The notes beneath the pieces are model-generated. The model was given only the letters and a program-made list of their open reading frames with translations. It was not told where the DNA came from and did no database searches. DNA of 64,000 nucleotides from Comamonas avium (lineage in GTDB: Bacteria; Pseudomonadota; Gammaproteobacteria; Burkholderiales; Burkholderiaceae_C), in assembly GCF_014836675.1 (NCBI RefSeq), contig NZ_JACSQK010000003.1, positions 306,763 to 370,762 of the forward strand, written 5' to 3'. A program made the translations under genes and the position numbers. Positions 25,384 to 34,927 of this stretch are shown in pieces; the first letter of the stretch is position 1, and every line of letters begins with the position of its first letter.

Positions 25384-27654
25384 ATGGGCTTTTTCATAGA
25401 TTTCGCTCTTTTCCCGCTCATGCTGTCCCATTCTTTCAGCGCGTTTTCCCGTGCCGTGCCCGGCCCTTTGCATGCCCACGCCGTGGCGGCATCTCTGGCT
25501 TTTGCCTTGCCCTGTGCGGCCTGGGCACAAGCTGCATCCACGCCTTCAGCTGCGGCTGCGCTGGATGAGGTGACGGTGACCGAAAAGCTGGCCCCTAGCG
25601 TCTACAGCGAAGCCAGCGACTCTTACGTGCCCAAGGCTGTGGAAGTGGGGAAGGCGGCGCAGTCCTTGCGCGAAATTGCGCAATCCGTCACGGTCATCAC
25701 GCGCCAGCGCATGGACGATCAGGCGCTGCGCACGCTGGATGACGTCATGAACCAGACCACGGGCGTGACACGCGAGGAGAGCTGGCTGGATACCACCTAC
25801 CTTTCGCGGGGTCTGCAGATCAGCAATGTGCGCTATGACGGTGGTGCGGCAGGCTCTACCCGCTCGGGCACGCGCAGTCTGGACATGGCGCAGTTTGACA
25901 GTGTCAGCCTGCTGCGTGGTGCCGATGGGATGTTTGGCGCTGGCGAGGCTGGCGGTGTCATCAACTTCACCTACAAGCGCCCTTTGGCGCAGCGCCAGAC
26001 GCAGGTGCTGCTGTCTGGCGGCACGATGAATAACTACCGCGCAGAGCTGGATACCACCGGCGCACTCAACGCCGAAGGCAGCTTACGCGGGCGTTTTGTG
26101 GCGGTCAATCACGACCGCCGCGAAATGGCCAAGCCGTCGCGCCTGAAGCGGCAAATGCTTTACGGCGCGCTGGAGATGGATGTTGCTCCGGAAACCACGC
26201 TGATGCTGGGTGCCAGCTACCAAAAAGACCGCAACACAGGTTTTAACGCCAGCTTGCCGCGCTATGCAGATGGCAGTGATATCGGTTTGCCACGTGACAC
26301 GAACATGGGCGCGCCGTGGAACTGGATTGAGCGTGAAAACAAAACCGTGTTTGCCAAGCTGGAGCACCAGCTGACATCCAACTGGCAACTGAAAACACAG
26401 CTGCGGCATACCCGCTTCAATGAGGGTGTGAATGGCGCTGAAATTGAGAATGCACCAGACCCCGTCACTTTGGATGGTACTGACTGGTGGATTCACCAGA
26501 GCAAATCCAATGCGCGTGAAACCAGTCTGGATGTGAATGTGCAAGGCGGCTTTGATGCCTTTGGCCAACGCCACGATGTGATCGTGGGCTGGGACATGCA
26601 CCGCACCAGCGATTTCAATCGCAACCTGTGGCCCCGCATTGGCCCCGCCGATGTGTTTGATCGTACCCCTCCGGCAGACCCTGGCTACCCTTTGGGCGCA
26701 TGGACGGGGGGCTCGCAGACCCGCACGCAAAAGTCGGGTGTCTATGGCTCATTGCGCTTGCGGCCCATTGAGGATTTTGCAGTGATCCTGGGTGGTCGCT
26801 ATACCCTGAAAGATAACAACACCCAGCACGATATGCAGGGCCTGCTCACGTCAAAAAGCCGTGAAAGCCATGTGTTTGTGCCCTATGTAGGGGTGGTGTA
26901 TGACCTGTCCAAAACAACCAGTGTGTACGCCAGCACGGCAGAAATTTACCAGTCGCAAGCAGGCAAGTTCTCGGCGCCGCTGCCGGGGGTGCCGCTGGAC
27001 CCTGTGCGCGGGCGCACCTATGAACTGGGTATCAAGGGTGAGTGGGGCCGTGATCTGATGGCCAGCGCGGCCCTGTTCCGTACCGAGAAAAAAGGTCAGG
27101 GCGTGGTGGACCCCGCTTACCCGCAGACCGACTGGCGCGGTGGCTGCTGCTACTTCCGTGATGGTTATCAGCTCAGCCAGGGCATCGACCTGGAGGTGAC
27201 GGGGCGCATCACCCCCAACCTGCAGGTGGCGGTGGGCTACACGTACAACGACAACGAAGACAAGCGCAAAGACAGCGCGCAATTTAGCACCGTCACACCG
27301 CGCCATCTGTTCAAGGCGTGGGCCGATTACCGCATGAGCGGTGCCCTGCGTGGCTGGAGTCTGGGCGCTGGCGTTGTGGCGCAAGGCTCGACCTTCCGCG
27401 CATCGGGCATCAATGCCTACAACCCCGTCAGTGGCCGCTATGACGGTGCGTGGACGCCGTACCAGTTCACATCGGCAGGCTATGCCATCTGGTCTGCCCG
27501 TCTGGGCTATGTGATCAACAAGGACTGGAGCGTTGCATTGAACGTTGGCAACCTGTTTGACAAGACGTACTACAGCACCGTGGGCTACGCCGGCTATGGC
27601 AATTTCTATGGTGAAAAACGCACCATGGCAGTGACCCTGAAGGGTCGGTTCTGA
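25384..27654 (+). CDS. TonB-dependent ferri-siderophore receptor (FpvA/FhuE-like)
   Basis: This outer-membrane importer of 756 residues (744 if the ATG at 25420 is used) has a signal peptide ending in AAWAQA. A TonB-box-like LDEVTVTE follows near residue 60, and no signalling domain precedes the plug, so it is not a transducer of the FecA/FpvA sigma type. The plug motifs VITRQRMDDQ, TTGVTREES, SRGLQISNVRYDG and LRGADGMFGAGEAGGVINF fit the siderophore-receptor family (TIGR01783 type). The GGCCYF motif in an extracellular loop is typical of hydroxamate and pyoverdine-like receptors. The barrel ends TMAVTLKGRF with the C-terminal Phe. Three accessory genes follow at once, an arrangement common for iron-uptake operons in this family. 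Confidence 0.92.
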   Translation: MGFFIDFALFPLMLSHSFSAFSRAVPGPLHAHAVAASLAFALPCAAWAQAASTPSAAAALDEVTVTEKLAPSVYSEASDSYVPKAVEVGKAAQSLREIAQSVTVITRQRMDDQALRTLDDVMNQTTGVTREESWLDTTYLSRGLQISNVRYDGGAAGSTRSGTRSLDMAQFDSVSLLRGADGMFGAGEAGGVINFTYKRPLAQRQTQVLLSGGTMNNYRAELDTTGALNAEGSLRGRFVAVNHDRREMAKPSRLKRQMLYGALEMDVAPETTLMLGASYQKDRNTGFNASLPRYADGSDIGLPRDTNMGAPWNWIERENKTVFAKLEHQLTSNWQLKTQLRHTRFNEGVNGAEIENAPDPVTLDGTDWWIHQSKSNARETSLDVNVQGGFDAFGQRHDVIVGWDMHRTSDFNRNLWPRIGPADVFDRTPPADPGYPLGAWTGGSQTRTQKSGVYGSLRLRPIEDFAVILGGRYTLKDNNTQHDMQGLLTSKSRESHVFVPYVGVVYDLSKTTSVYASTAEIYQSQAGKFSAPLPGVPLDPVRGRTYELGIKGEWGRDLMASAALFRTEKKGQGVVDPAYPQTDWRGGCCYFRDGYQLSQGIDLEVTGRITPNLQVAVGYTYNDNEDKRKDSAQFSTVTPRHLFKAWADYRMSGALRGWSLGAGVVAQGSTFRASGINAYNPVSGRYDGAWTPYQFTSAGYAIWSARLGYVINKDWSVALNVGNLFDKTYYSTVGYAGYGNFYGEKRTMAVTLKGRF

Positions 27655-27658
27655 TGGG

Positions 27659-27958
27659 ATGGCAGTGATGGATCAGTTTTCTGACAGATACCCGAGCTGG
27701 GCGACTGTTTCGCGCATAGCGGCCGCTGTGCTGGGGGGCTATGGGCTGTCCAGCGCCTGGGTCGTGCTGTGGGGGGCCATGCAGGCCAGCAAAGTGGAGG
27801 CCATTTTGGCGGGTGTGCAAACCAGTTTTGTGCTGTACGTTGCGGCGGTCATCTGGGCGTTTGCACCGGTGCCATTGGGCCGTGTCTGGGGCGTATTGCT
27901 CACTGCGGTGGTGGCGCTGCTGGGTGCTGCCATGCTGCTTTCGGTTGTGTGGGGTTGA
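27659..27958 (+). CDS. DUF3649 small membrane protein (iron-uptake accessory)
   Basis: This protein of 99 residues has three hydrophobic helices (GYGLSSAWVVLWGAM, FVLYVAAVIWAFAPVP, VWGVLLTAVVALLGAA), matching the DUF3649 family found next to PepSY proteins and siderophore receptors. It begins five bases after the receptor stop. A second in-frame ATG at 27668 is an equally good start. Its function is unproven. The conserved neighbourhood suggests a part in reducing or releasing iron from siderophores at the inner membrane. Confidence 0.8.
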   Translation: MAVMDQFSDRYPSWATVSRIAAAVLGGYGLSSAWVVLWGAMQASKVEAILAGVQTSFVLYVAAVIWAFAPVPLGRVWGVLLTAVVALLGAAMLLSVVWG

Positions 27959-27961
27959 GTG

Positions 27962-29674
27962 ATGGGTCAGAAAAAGAAAGCCCTGCGCGCAGGGCAAGGT
28001 GGTTTTCGGCAGGCGCAGTCATGGCTGCACACTTGGTGCGGGCTGTGGTTTTCCTGGCTGCTGTTTGCGGTGTTTCTGACCGGCACGCTGGCGGTGTTTC
28101 AAGATCCGATCACCCACTGGATGACCCCGGAGCACCATGCCCAGGAAAAGGCTGCCAATGATGCCAAGGCCACAGCCCAGTCAGCGCCAGCAGCCTCGCT
28201 CAGCCAGCGTCTGGCGTGGGCAACAAACTATATGCAGCAGCAGCACCCCGGTGCAGGCATGTGGGAGCTGTGGCCTGCGGAGGCAGACGGTGCTGGCGAT
28301 TTGCGCGTGTTCTGGTTTGATGCCAATGGCCAGTACGCGTCAGCAGAGCTGGACAGCGCGACCGGAGAGCCGCTCATTGCGCAAAGCGAGCAGCCGGTGC
28401 GCCAGACCATGGGTGGCCATCACTTTGTGGACTTTCACTACCAGCTGCATGCAGGTCAGCTGGGGCTGTGGATCGTGGGGGTTGCGGCCATGGCGATGCT
28501 GGTCGCTTTGGTGAGTGGCGTCATTACGCACCGGCGCATCTTCAAGGATTTCTTTACATTCCGGCCCCGCAAAGGGCAGCGCAGCTGGCTGGATGCACAC
28601 AACGCCGTGGCAGTGCTGACCTTGCCGTTTCAGCTCATGATTGCGTATACGGGCATAGCGATTTCAGGTTTGACGTTCATGCCTGCAGGCATTGCAGCGT
28701 ACTTTGGAGCGGGCGCCGACAGCACCCGCACGTACTTGTCCGAGCTGAACGAGCCGGGCAAGCCACAACGCTCGGGGCACTTCATGGCGGTTCCTGATCT
28801 GGAGCCGTTTGTGGTGCGAGGGCAGGCCTTGATAGGTCAGCCTGTGCGGGCGGTGGTGGTGGACTATCCGGGTGACGCATCGGCACGTATTGGCGTGTAT
28901 GGCTGGAACGCGCAAGACAGCGTGAACCGGCGATTGAGCTCCACCAGCGGCATGGCCATGTTCTCGGGATCGACGGGTGAGGTGCTTCAGGTTCGCGCAC
29001 CCGGCGATACCGATGGTGGCACCGCCAGGCTGGCCCAGTCGGTCATGGGGGGCTTGCACATGGTTCCCTTTGGCGGCTGGATGCTCAAGTGGGTGTACTT
29101 CGTCTGCGGGCTGGCCGGCAGCGCCATGATGGCCACGGGCGCCATTTTGTTCATGGTCAAACGCCGCGGCAAGCATCAGGGTGAGTTTGGCGGCGCAACC
29201 GCGTCGGTTTACCGGTTGATAGAGGGGATGAACGTGGCGGCCATTGCCGGGCTGGCGGTGGCATGCGTGGGCTTCCTGTGGGCCAACCGCGTCATTCCTG
29301 TTCACCTGGCTCACCGCGATGACTGGGAGCTGGGGGCATTTTTTGCGGTGTGGCTGCTCAGCTTGCTGCACGCGCTGGCCCGCCCCCCTGCTGCTGCATG
29401 GCGTGAGCAACTGGGGGTGCTTGCGCTGCTGTGTCTTGCACTGCCCGTACTCAATGCGCTCACTACGGACGAGCACTTGCTTGCCTACCTGCTGGAGGGC
29501 GACTGGGAAAGTGCAGGCGTGGAGCTGTTTGCGGTGGCTGCAGGTCTGTGCGCGCTGTGGGCTTTGCGTGTGCAGCGCCAGCGGCGTGCCATGGGCGCTG
29601 CCCGCGCGCCAAAGAAGCCCAGATCTTTAAGCCATCCGGCCCCGCTGGAGCCAGTGCAGGAGACGACCGCATGA
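27962..29674 (+). CDS. PepSY-associated transmembrane protein (PiuB/FpvG-like)
   Basis: This inner-membrane protein of 570 residues has an N-terminal helix after HTWCGLW, where FSWLLFAVFLTGTLAVF is the first membrane span. A PepSY periplasmic region follows. The conserved membrane core contains RIFKDFFTFRPRKGQRSWLDAHNAVAVL, with the histidine pair seen in PepSY-TM reductase-like proteins. Four or more C-terminal helices complete it. Related proteins (PiuB, FpvG) are implicated in reducing ferric siderophore in the periplasm. It starts at ATG 27962, directly after the preceding TGA, and overlaps the next gene by ATGA. Confidence 0.85.
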   Translation: MGQKKKALRAGQGGFRQAQSWLHTWCGLWFSWLLFAVFLTGTLAVFQDPITHWMTPEHHAQEKAANDAKATAQSAPAASLSQRLAWATNYMQQQHPGAGMWELWPAEADGAGDLRVFWFDANGQYASAELDSATGEPLIAQSEQPVRQTMGGHHFVDFHYQLHAGQLGLWIVGVAAMAMLVALVSGVITHRRIFKDFFTFRPRKGQRSWLDAHNAVAVLTLPFQLMIAYTGIAISGLTFMPAGIAAYFGAGADSTRTYLSELNEPGKPQRSGHFMAVPDLEPFVVRGQALIGQPVRAVVVDYPGDASARIGVYGWNAQDSVNRRLSSTSGMAMFSGSTGEVLQVRAPGDTDGGTARLAQSVMGGLHMVPFGGWMLKWVYFVCGLAGSAMMATGAILFMVKRRGKHQGEFGGATASVYRLIEGMNVAAIAGLAVACVGFLWANRVIPVHLAHRDDWELGAFFAVWLLSLLHALARPPAAAWREQLGVLALLCLALPVLNALTTDEHLLAYLLEGDWESAGVELFAVAAGLCALWALRVQRQRRAMGAARAPKKPRSLSHPAPLEPVQETTA

Positions 29675-30024
29675 GTGCACTTTACGCATCTTTGCAGGCA
29701 TTGGCACTGTCTACGGCAGGCATGGCAGCACTGGCTTTTGCCATCGACCGCCACCATGAGCAGTTAACTGGCGCGGATGCGCAGCCTGCCACGCAGCGTG
29801 TGGTTTTGCGCAGCCTGGGCGCATTGTTTTTGGCGGCAGTCCTGCTGCCCTGTGTGCTGGCCTGGAGTGCATCGGTGGGGGTGGTTGCCATGCTGGGGTT
29901 CTGGTCGCTGGGAGCGCTGCTGGTGGCAGGGCTGATGTCGCTGTCACCGCGCCTGATTGCGTGGATGGGTGCCGGCGCTGGGCTGCTGGGCGCGTGCGCG
30001 GCGGTGTTCGGTCTGGCTGGGTAA
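29671..30024 (+). CDS. DUF3325 small membrane protein (iron-uptake accessory)
   Basis: This protein of 117 residues has three to four hydrophobic helices. The first segment contains the family signature of an AFAIDRHHEQL motif, after which a VVLRSLGALFLAAVLLPCVLAW helix leads on. It fits DUF3325, which accompanies PepSY and DUF3649 genes behind siderophore receptors. It overlaps the PepSY gene by four bases (ATGA), so it is translationally coupled. It is the last gene of the receptor unit. The exporter operon begins 110 bp downstream. Confidence 0.8.
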   Translation: MSALYASLQALALSTAGMAALAFAIDRHHEQLTGADAQPATQRVVLRSLGALFLAAVLLPCVLAWSASVGVVAMLGFWSLGALLVAGLMSLSPRLIAWMGAGAGLLGACAAVFGLAG

Positions 30025-30134
30025 GTCAAGGTGGCGGCAAGGCATGTGCGTGCCGCACAGCGCCGGGCTGATGTGTTTTTTGTGCAGTGGGAAGCCGCAG
30101 GGCTTTCTTGTTTTTCTTTGAAAGTGCCAGGCTG

Positions 30135-31316
30135 ATGTTGTTGGGTAGCAAGAAGCGTTGGGCAATCATTGCCCTGGTGGCGGTGAGTGGGCTGGGTGCC
30201 ATGCTGTGGTGGGCCAGTCGCCCGGTGACGACGTACCAAAGTACGCCGGTGGCGCGAGGTGAGGTGGAGGCAACAGTCACCGCCATAGGTGTGGTTCAGC
30301 CGCGCCGCTATGTGGATGTGGGGGCGCAGGTGTCCGGTCAGATCACCCGGCTGCTGGTGACACCGGGCACCCAGGTACAAAAAGGGGCGCTGCTGGTGGA
30401 GATTGACCCCAGTGTGCAAAAGGCTACGGTGGATGCAGGCCGTGCTTCTCTGGCTGGGCTGAGTGCCCAGCTGGCTGAGCAGCAAGCGCAGCACCGGCTG
30501 GCCCAGCAGCAATGGTCGCGCCAGCAGCAGATGGCCCGCGATGGCGCCACACGCGAAGAAGATCTGCAGATTGCACAGGCGCAACTGGCCGGTGCTGCTG
30601 CCCGGATTGAACACCTCAAGGCGCAAATCACGCAGACACAGGCCACCTTGAAGGCCGACGAAGTCAGACTGAGCTACACGCGCATTTATGCCCCCATGAC
30701 AGGCACCGTTGTTGCGGTGGATGCCCGTGAGGGGCAAACACTCAATGCCACATACCAGACACCGAGCATTTTGCGTATTGCTGATCTGACGGCCATGACC
30801 GTGTGGACCGATGTCTCTGAGGCCGATGTGCGCCGTGTCAAAGAAGATATGCCGGTGTACTTCACCACACTGGGCAGCGCGGACCAGGACAAGCCTCGCC
30901 GCTGGAGCAGTCAGGTTCGCCAGATATTGCCTGCGCCATCGGCCAGTACTGCACCGGCGGGAGCGGCGACAGGCGCGCCCGCACCCGCCACCAAAGCTGT
31001 GGCCTACACCGTGCTATTTGATGTGGACAACCTGGATGCTGAGCTGATGCCGCAGATGACCGCGCAGGTGGTGTTTGTCACAGCCCGTGCACAAGGTGCC
31101 CTGGCCGTGCCATTGATTGCTTTGAAAAGCGATGGAGACAGTGGTGCATATGTGGCGCAGGTGCTGAACGCCAAAAACCAGCCCGAGGCCCGGCAGGTGC
31201 GTGTGGGCGTGCGCAGCCGGCACCAGGTGCAAATACTGGAAGGCCTGAAAGAAGGCGAGCAAGTGGTGACCGGCCAGAGCACCACCGATAGCGCGCTGCG
31301 GTGGCTGCAATGGTAA
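30135..31316 (+). CDS. macA: MacA/PvdR-type periplasmic adaptor
   Basis: This membrane-fusion protein of 393 residues links an ABC exporter to the outer membrane. It starts at ATG 30135 with an N-terminal anchor helix (WAIIALVAVSGLGAMLWW). The lipoyl half-motif VGAQVSGQITRLLVTPGTQVQKG comes next, then a coiled-coil hairpin (residues about 90-165), the second lipoyl half YAPMTGTVVAVDAREGQTL and beta-barrel and membrane-proximal domains. macB follows with a short overlap. A MacAB-type pump next to a ferri-siderophore receptor parallels PvdRT-OpmQ of Pseudomonas, so siderophore or xenobiotic export are both possible. Confidence 0.88.
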   Translation: MLLGSKKRWAIIALVAVSGLGAMLWWASRPVTTYQSTPVARGEVEATVTAIGVVQPRRYVDVGAQVSGQITRLLVTPGTQVQKGALLVEIDPSVQKATVDAGRASLAGLSAQLAEQQAQHRLAQQQWSRQQQMARDGATREEDLQIAQAQLAGAAARIEHLKAQITQTQATLKADEVRLSYTRIYAPMTGTVVAVDAREGQTLNATYQTPSILRIADLTAMTVWTDVSEADVRRVKEDMPVYFTTLGSADQDKPRRWSSQVRQILPAPSASTAPAGAATGAPAPATKAVAYTVLFDVDNLDAELMPQMTAQVVFVTARAQGALAVPLIALKSDGDSGAYVAQVLNAKNQPEARQVRVGVRSRHQVQILEGLKEGEQVVTGQSTTDSALRWLQW

Positions 31317-33328
31317 ATGCAGTACATGACAGCACGCCCTCCTCAGAACCTGCTGCGCCACTGATCAGTCTGCGCGGCATCTGCAAGCACTATGGCGGGG
31401 CTGCGACAGGGCAGCCCGAGGTCACCATATTGCGCGGAATTGATCTGGACATCTACGCGGGCGAGTTCGTGGCGGTGGTGGGCAGTTCGGGGTCAGGCAA
31501 ATCCACACTCATGAACATTCTGGGCTGTCTGGATCGGCCCAGCAGCGGCACCTACTACTTTCAGGGGCAGGACGTTGCGGGGCTGGATGCCGATGCGCTG
31601 GCATGGCTGCGCCGCGAGGCTTTTGGCTTTGTGTTTCAGGGCTACCACCTGATTGCCAGTGAGACGGCGCAAGAAAACGTGGAAATGCCAGCCGTCTATG
31701 CCGGGCTGTCTAAAGAAGAGCGTGCGCAGCGTGCCACCAGCTTGCTGGCAAGGCTGGGGCTGCAGGAGCGCTTGAACAACCGCCCCCACCAGCTTTCAGG
31801 CGGACAGCAGCAGCGTGTGTCGATTGCAAGAGCGCTGATGAATGGCGGCAGCATTATTTTGGCCGACGAGCCGACGGGCGCGCTGGATTCGCACAGCGGT
31901 GCCGAGGTGATGGCCTTGCTGGGCGAGCTAGCCGATGCAGGCCACACTATCTTGCTGATCACCCATGACCGTGAAGTGGCTGCGCAGGCGCGGCGTGTGA
32001 TCGAAGTGCGCGATGGCAGCGTGGTGAGTGACAGTCAGGCCGCCCATGCGCCACAGGCTTTGCCTGCGCCAGAGGGCGCACCGATACCTGCCTTGCCGCA
32101 CTTTCCTGCAGCCACCGACAGCAGCAGTGCCAGCTGGTGGGCCGACCTCATGGAGGCCGCACGCAGCGCCTGGCGTGGCATGCACACCAACCGCGCCCGC
32201 ACCAGCCTGACCTTGCTGGGGATTGTGATTGGCGTGGCTTCAGTGATCGTGATGCTGGCCATTGGTGAGGGTGCGCGCCGCCAGGTCATGGAGCGCATGG
32301 GAACGATGGGAACCGCCATCTTGTACATGGGCAGCAAGCCACCGGCCACGGGCGGGCCTGCAGGCAATCTGACCGAGGAGGACCTGGAGGCCGTGCGCGA
32401 GCTGCCTGACATTCGCCGGGTGCTGCCTGTCATCGGTGACCCCATTACCGTGCGCTATGGCAGCGCCGACAAGCAGATTTACGCTTTTGCGGCCAGCGAG
32501 GAAATGCCCGCCGTGCACCACTGGCCGGTGGCCCTTGGGCGCTTCTACACGGATGCAGAAGATCAGGATCTGGCCCCGCTGGTGGTGCTGGGGCACAAGG
32601 CGCGATTGCACTTTTTCCCGGATGAACCCCATCCGCTGGGGCGCCAGCTCATCATCGGCAATTCGGCTTTTGAGGTGATTGGCGTGATGAGTGAGCGCGG
32701 CGCAGATTCTGGCGCGCAGGACTATGACGACATGGTGTTCATTCCCTACCGCTCGGGCCGGGCGCGGGTCTACCAGAGCCAGACGCAGCCGGACTATGTG
32801 GTGATTGAGGCCATGTCATCCGAGCAGGTGCATGCCGCAGAAAACGCGATGCGCCAGCTGCTGCTGGCCCGCCATGGCGGGCGCGAGGATTTCGGCATTG
32901 GTAATGCGGCAGCACGCATTCAGGCAGAAGCCGCTACCCGCAAGAGCATGACTATGATGCTGGGCCTGATTGCTGCGGTCTCTCTGGTGGTTGGCGGCAT
33001 TGGCGTGATGAATGTGATGCTGATGACCGTCAAGGAGCGCACGCGAGAGATTGGCATCCGCATGGCTGTGGGCGCTCGCCAGCGCGACATCCTGCGGCAA
33101 TTTCTGACCGAAGCCAGCCTGCTGACCTTGGTGGGCGGTGCCGTGGGCCTGCTGGTGGGGCTGGCGGTGGGTGTGGTACTGATTGTGGCCGGGGTTCCTG
33201 TGGTGTTTTCAGTGCGCGCCATGGTGGGGGCGTTTGCGTGCGCCGTCATTACTGGCTTGATTTTTGGTTACATGCCTGCCAAGACGGCTGCGCGTTTAGA
33301 CCCCGTACGGGCATTGGCAGGAGAATGA
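31310..33328 (+). CDS. macB: MacB/PvdT-type ABC exporter (ATPase and permease fused)
   Basis: This inner-membrane transporter of 672 residues has an N-terminal ATPase with Walker A GSSGSGKST (residues 58-66), signature LSGGQQQR and Walker B ILADEPTGALD. It also has a MacB-type periplasmic domain between helix 1 (SLTLLGIVIGVASVIVMLAIGEGARR) and three C-terminal helices (GVMNVMLMTVKERTREIGIR and two more). This is the standard MacB/PvdT order and length. It starts inside the end of macA (ATG 31310; 31301 also possible), and its stop overlaps the outer-membrane factor start by ATGA, so the three genes form one coupled operon. Confidence 0.92.
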   Translation: MVNAVHDSTPSSEPAAPLISLRGICKHYGGAATGQPEVTILRGIDLDIYAGEFVAVVGSSGSGKSTLMNILGCLDRPSSGTYYFQGQDVAGLDADALAWLRREAFGFVFQGYHLIASETAQENVEMPAVYAGLSKEERAQRATSLLARLGLQERLNNRPHQLSGGQQQRVSIARALMNGGSIILADEPTGALDSHSGAEVMALLGELADAGHTILLITHDREVAAQARRVIEVRDGSVVSDSQAAHAPQALPAPEGAPIPALPHFPAATDSSSASWWADLMEAARSAWRGMHTNRARTSLTLLGIVIGVASVIVMLAIGEGARRQVMERMGTMGTAILYMGSKPPATGGPAGNLTEEDLEAVRELPDIRRVLPVIGDPITVRYGSADKQIYAFAASEEMPAVHHWPVALGRFYTDAEDQDLAPLVVLGHKARLHFFPDEPHPLGRQLIIGNSAFEVIGVMSERGADSGAQDYDDMVFIPYRSGRARVYQSQTQPDYVVIEAMSSEQVHAAENAMRQLLLARHGGREDFGIGNAAARIQAEAATRKSMTMMLGLIAAVSLVVGGIGVMNVMLMTVKERTREIGIRMAVGARQRDILRQFLTEASLLTLVGGAVGLLVGLAVGVVLIVAGVPVVFSVRAMVGAFACAVITGLIFGYMPAKTAARLDPVRALAGE

Positions 33329-34755
33329 AAATGGGTATGCATAAGTCAGTGGCTGCGTGGGGCGCGGCGCTGGTACTGGGGGGCTGTGCGGCGCCTGCGA
33401 TCGATACCGACCAGCCAGAGCCTGCCTTGCCACAGCAATGGCCACAGGCTGCTGCTGATGCTGCCAACGCCGACGCTGCGCTGAGCCAGCACTGGTGGCG
33501 CAGCTTTGGCAGCGCCGAGCTCGATAGCGTGGTGGATCGTGCGCGCATACAGAGCTGGAGCGTGGCAGAGGCCGCAGCACGTGTGCGCCAGGCTGCGGCG
33601 CGCTGGAATGAGGCAGGGGCCTCTTTGCTGCCAGAGGTGAGCGGCGGCATGAACGCCACCCGCAACAAATCGCTCAGTGGCAGTGGCGGGGTGGATGCAG
33701 CGCAAAACCGTTTCGCAGTCTCGCTGTCAGCCAGCTATGAGGTGGACTTCTGGGGAAAGAACCGTGCAGGCCGTGATGCCGCCCAGGCCGTCTGGAAAGC
33801 CAGCGTGTTTGACCGCGACACCGTGCAATTGACGGTCACCGCAGGTGCCGCCCAGGCGTGGCTGCACAGCGTGGCTTTGCATGAACGGGTGGATATTGCC
33901 CGGCTGAATCTGCAAAGCGCTGAGCGGCTGGTGCAGCTGGTGGAGTCCAGAGCGCGTGCCGGGGCCGCGTCTGCACTGGAGCTGGCGCAGCAAAAGGGCC
34001 TGGTGGCCAGCCAGCGCCGCAGTTTGCTGACACTGCAGCAGCAGGCACTGGATGCGCAGACCGCGCTGGCCACGCTGCTGGGGCAGGCGGGAGGGGCCGA
34101 GGTGGTCACCACCAGCTTGCTGGGGTTGCAGATGCCTGCCGTGGGGGCGGGTGTGCCAGCCCAGTTGCTGGTGCGCCGCCCAGACATTGCGCGGGCTGAG
34201 GCGCAGCTGGCCGCAGCCCAGGCCAACGTACAGGTGGCCCGTGCCGCCATGCTGCCCCGCCTGACGTTGACCGGCAGTGTGGGGGCGGGGGACGAGCGCT
34301 GGCAGCGCATTTTTGACAACCCGCTGTATGCACTGGCAGCCGGTCTGACAGCGCCTATTTTTGATGCGGGCAGGCTGGCGGCAGGCAATGCGCTGGCCAT
34401 GGCCCAGCGCGAAGAACTGCTGGCCACTTACCGCAAAACCATCATTGAGGCGTTTGCCGATGTCCAGCTGGCGCTGCATGCCGTCAGCGGTGTGCAGGCG
34501 CAGGCGCAGGCGCAGGCCGAGGAGCTTGCGCAGGCGCACAAGGCGCTGAGCCTGGCAGAAACGCGCTACCGCTCTGGGGCCGAGAGTTTGCTGACGCTGC
34601 TCGACGCCCAGCGTACGCTGTACGCCGCACAAGATGTGGCCGTGCAATTGCGGCTGGCGCATCTGCAGGCCCATGTGTCGCTGTACAAAGCATTGGGCGG
34701 CGGCTGGGACATGGCCGCAGCGGTTGGCGCAGGCAATGGCCTGAATACGCAGTAA
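33325..34755 (+). CDS. NodT-family outer-membrane efflux lipoprotein (OpmQ-like)
   Basis: This TolC-like outer-membrane channel of 476 residues starts at ATG 33325 with a lipoprotein signal (LVLGGC, acylated Cys near residue 21). Two tandem repeats of the OEP helical hairpin are visible. The RARAGAASALELAQQKGL and RYRSGAESLLTLLDAQRTL pair are the matching halves, and VRRPDIARAEAQLAAAQANV is the usual central motif. It completes the MacA-MacB tripartite exporter and is the last gene of that operon. Confidence 0.9.
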   Translation: MKMGMHKSVAAWGAALVLGGCAAPAIDTDQPEPALPQQWPQAAADAANADAALSQHWWRSFGSAELDSVVDRARIQSWSVAEAAARVRQAAARWNEAGASLLPEVSGGMNATRNKSLSGSGGVDAAQNRFAVSLSASYEVDFWGKNRAGRDAAQAVWKASVFDRDTVQLTVTAGAAQAWLHSVALHERVDIARLNLQSAERLVQLVESRARAGAASALELAQQKGLVASQRRSLLTLQQQALDAQTALATLLGQAGGAEVVTTSLLGLQMPAVGAGVPAQLLVRRPDIARAEAQLAAAQANVQVARAAMLPRLTLTGSVGAGDERWQRIFDNPLYALAAGLTAPIFDAGRLAAGNALAMAQREELLATYRKTIIEAFADVQLALHAVSGVQAQAQAQAEELAQAHKALSLAETRYRSGAESLLTLLDAQRTLYAAQDVAVQLRLAHLQAHVSLYKALGGGWDMAAAVGAGNGLNTQ

Positions 34756-34927
34756 AGGCTGCGCCCTGCCTGGCACCACTACCAGTTACCAGCACTAGCA
34801 GTGCGGGCGCACCGTATGAGCCGCTAGGCGCTGAAGCTGTATGTCAAGGGCTGCCTTTCGCGCCAGCTATGGCCGCAAAGGAGCGAAGCCTGTAGAGTTG
34901 CGCACTCTTTCAGTGTCTGCTTGTTCC

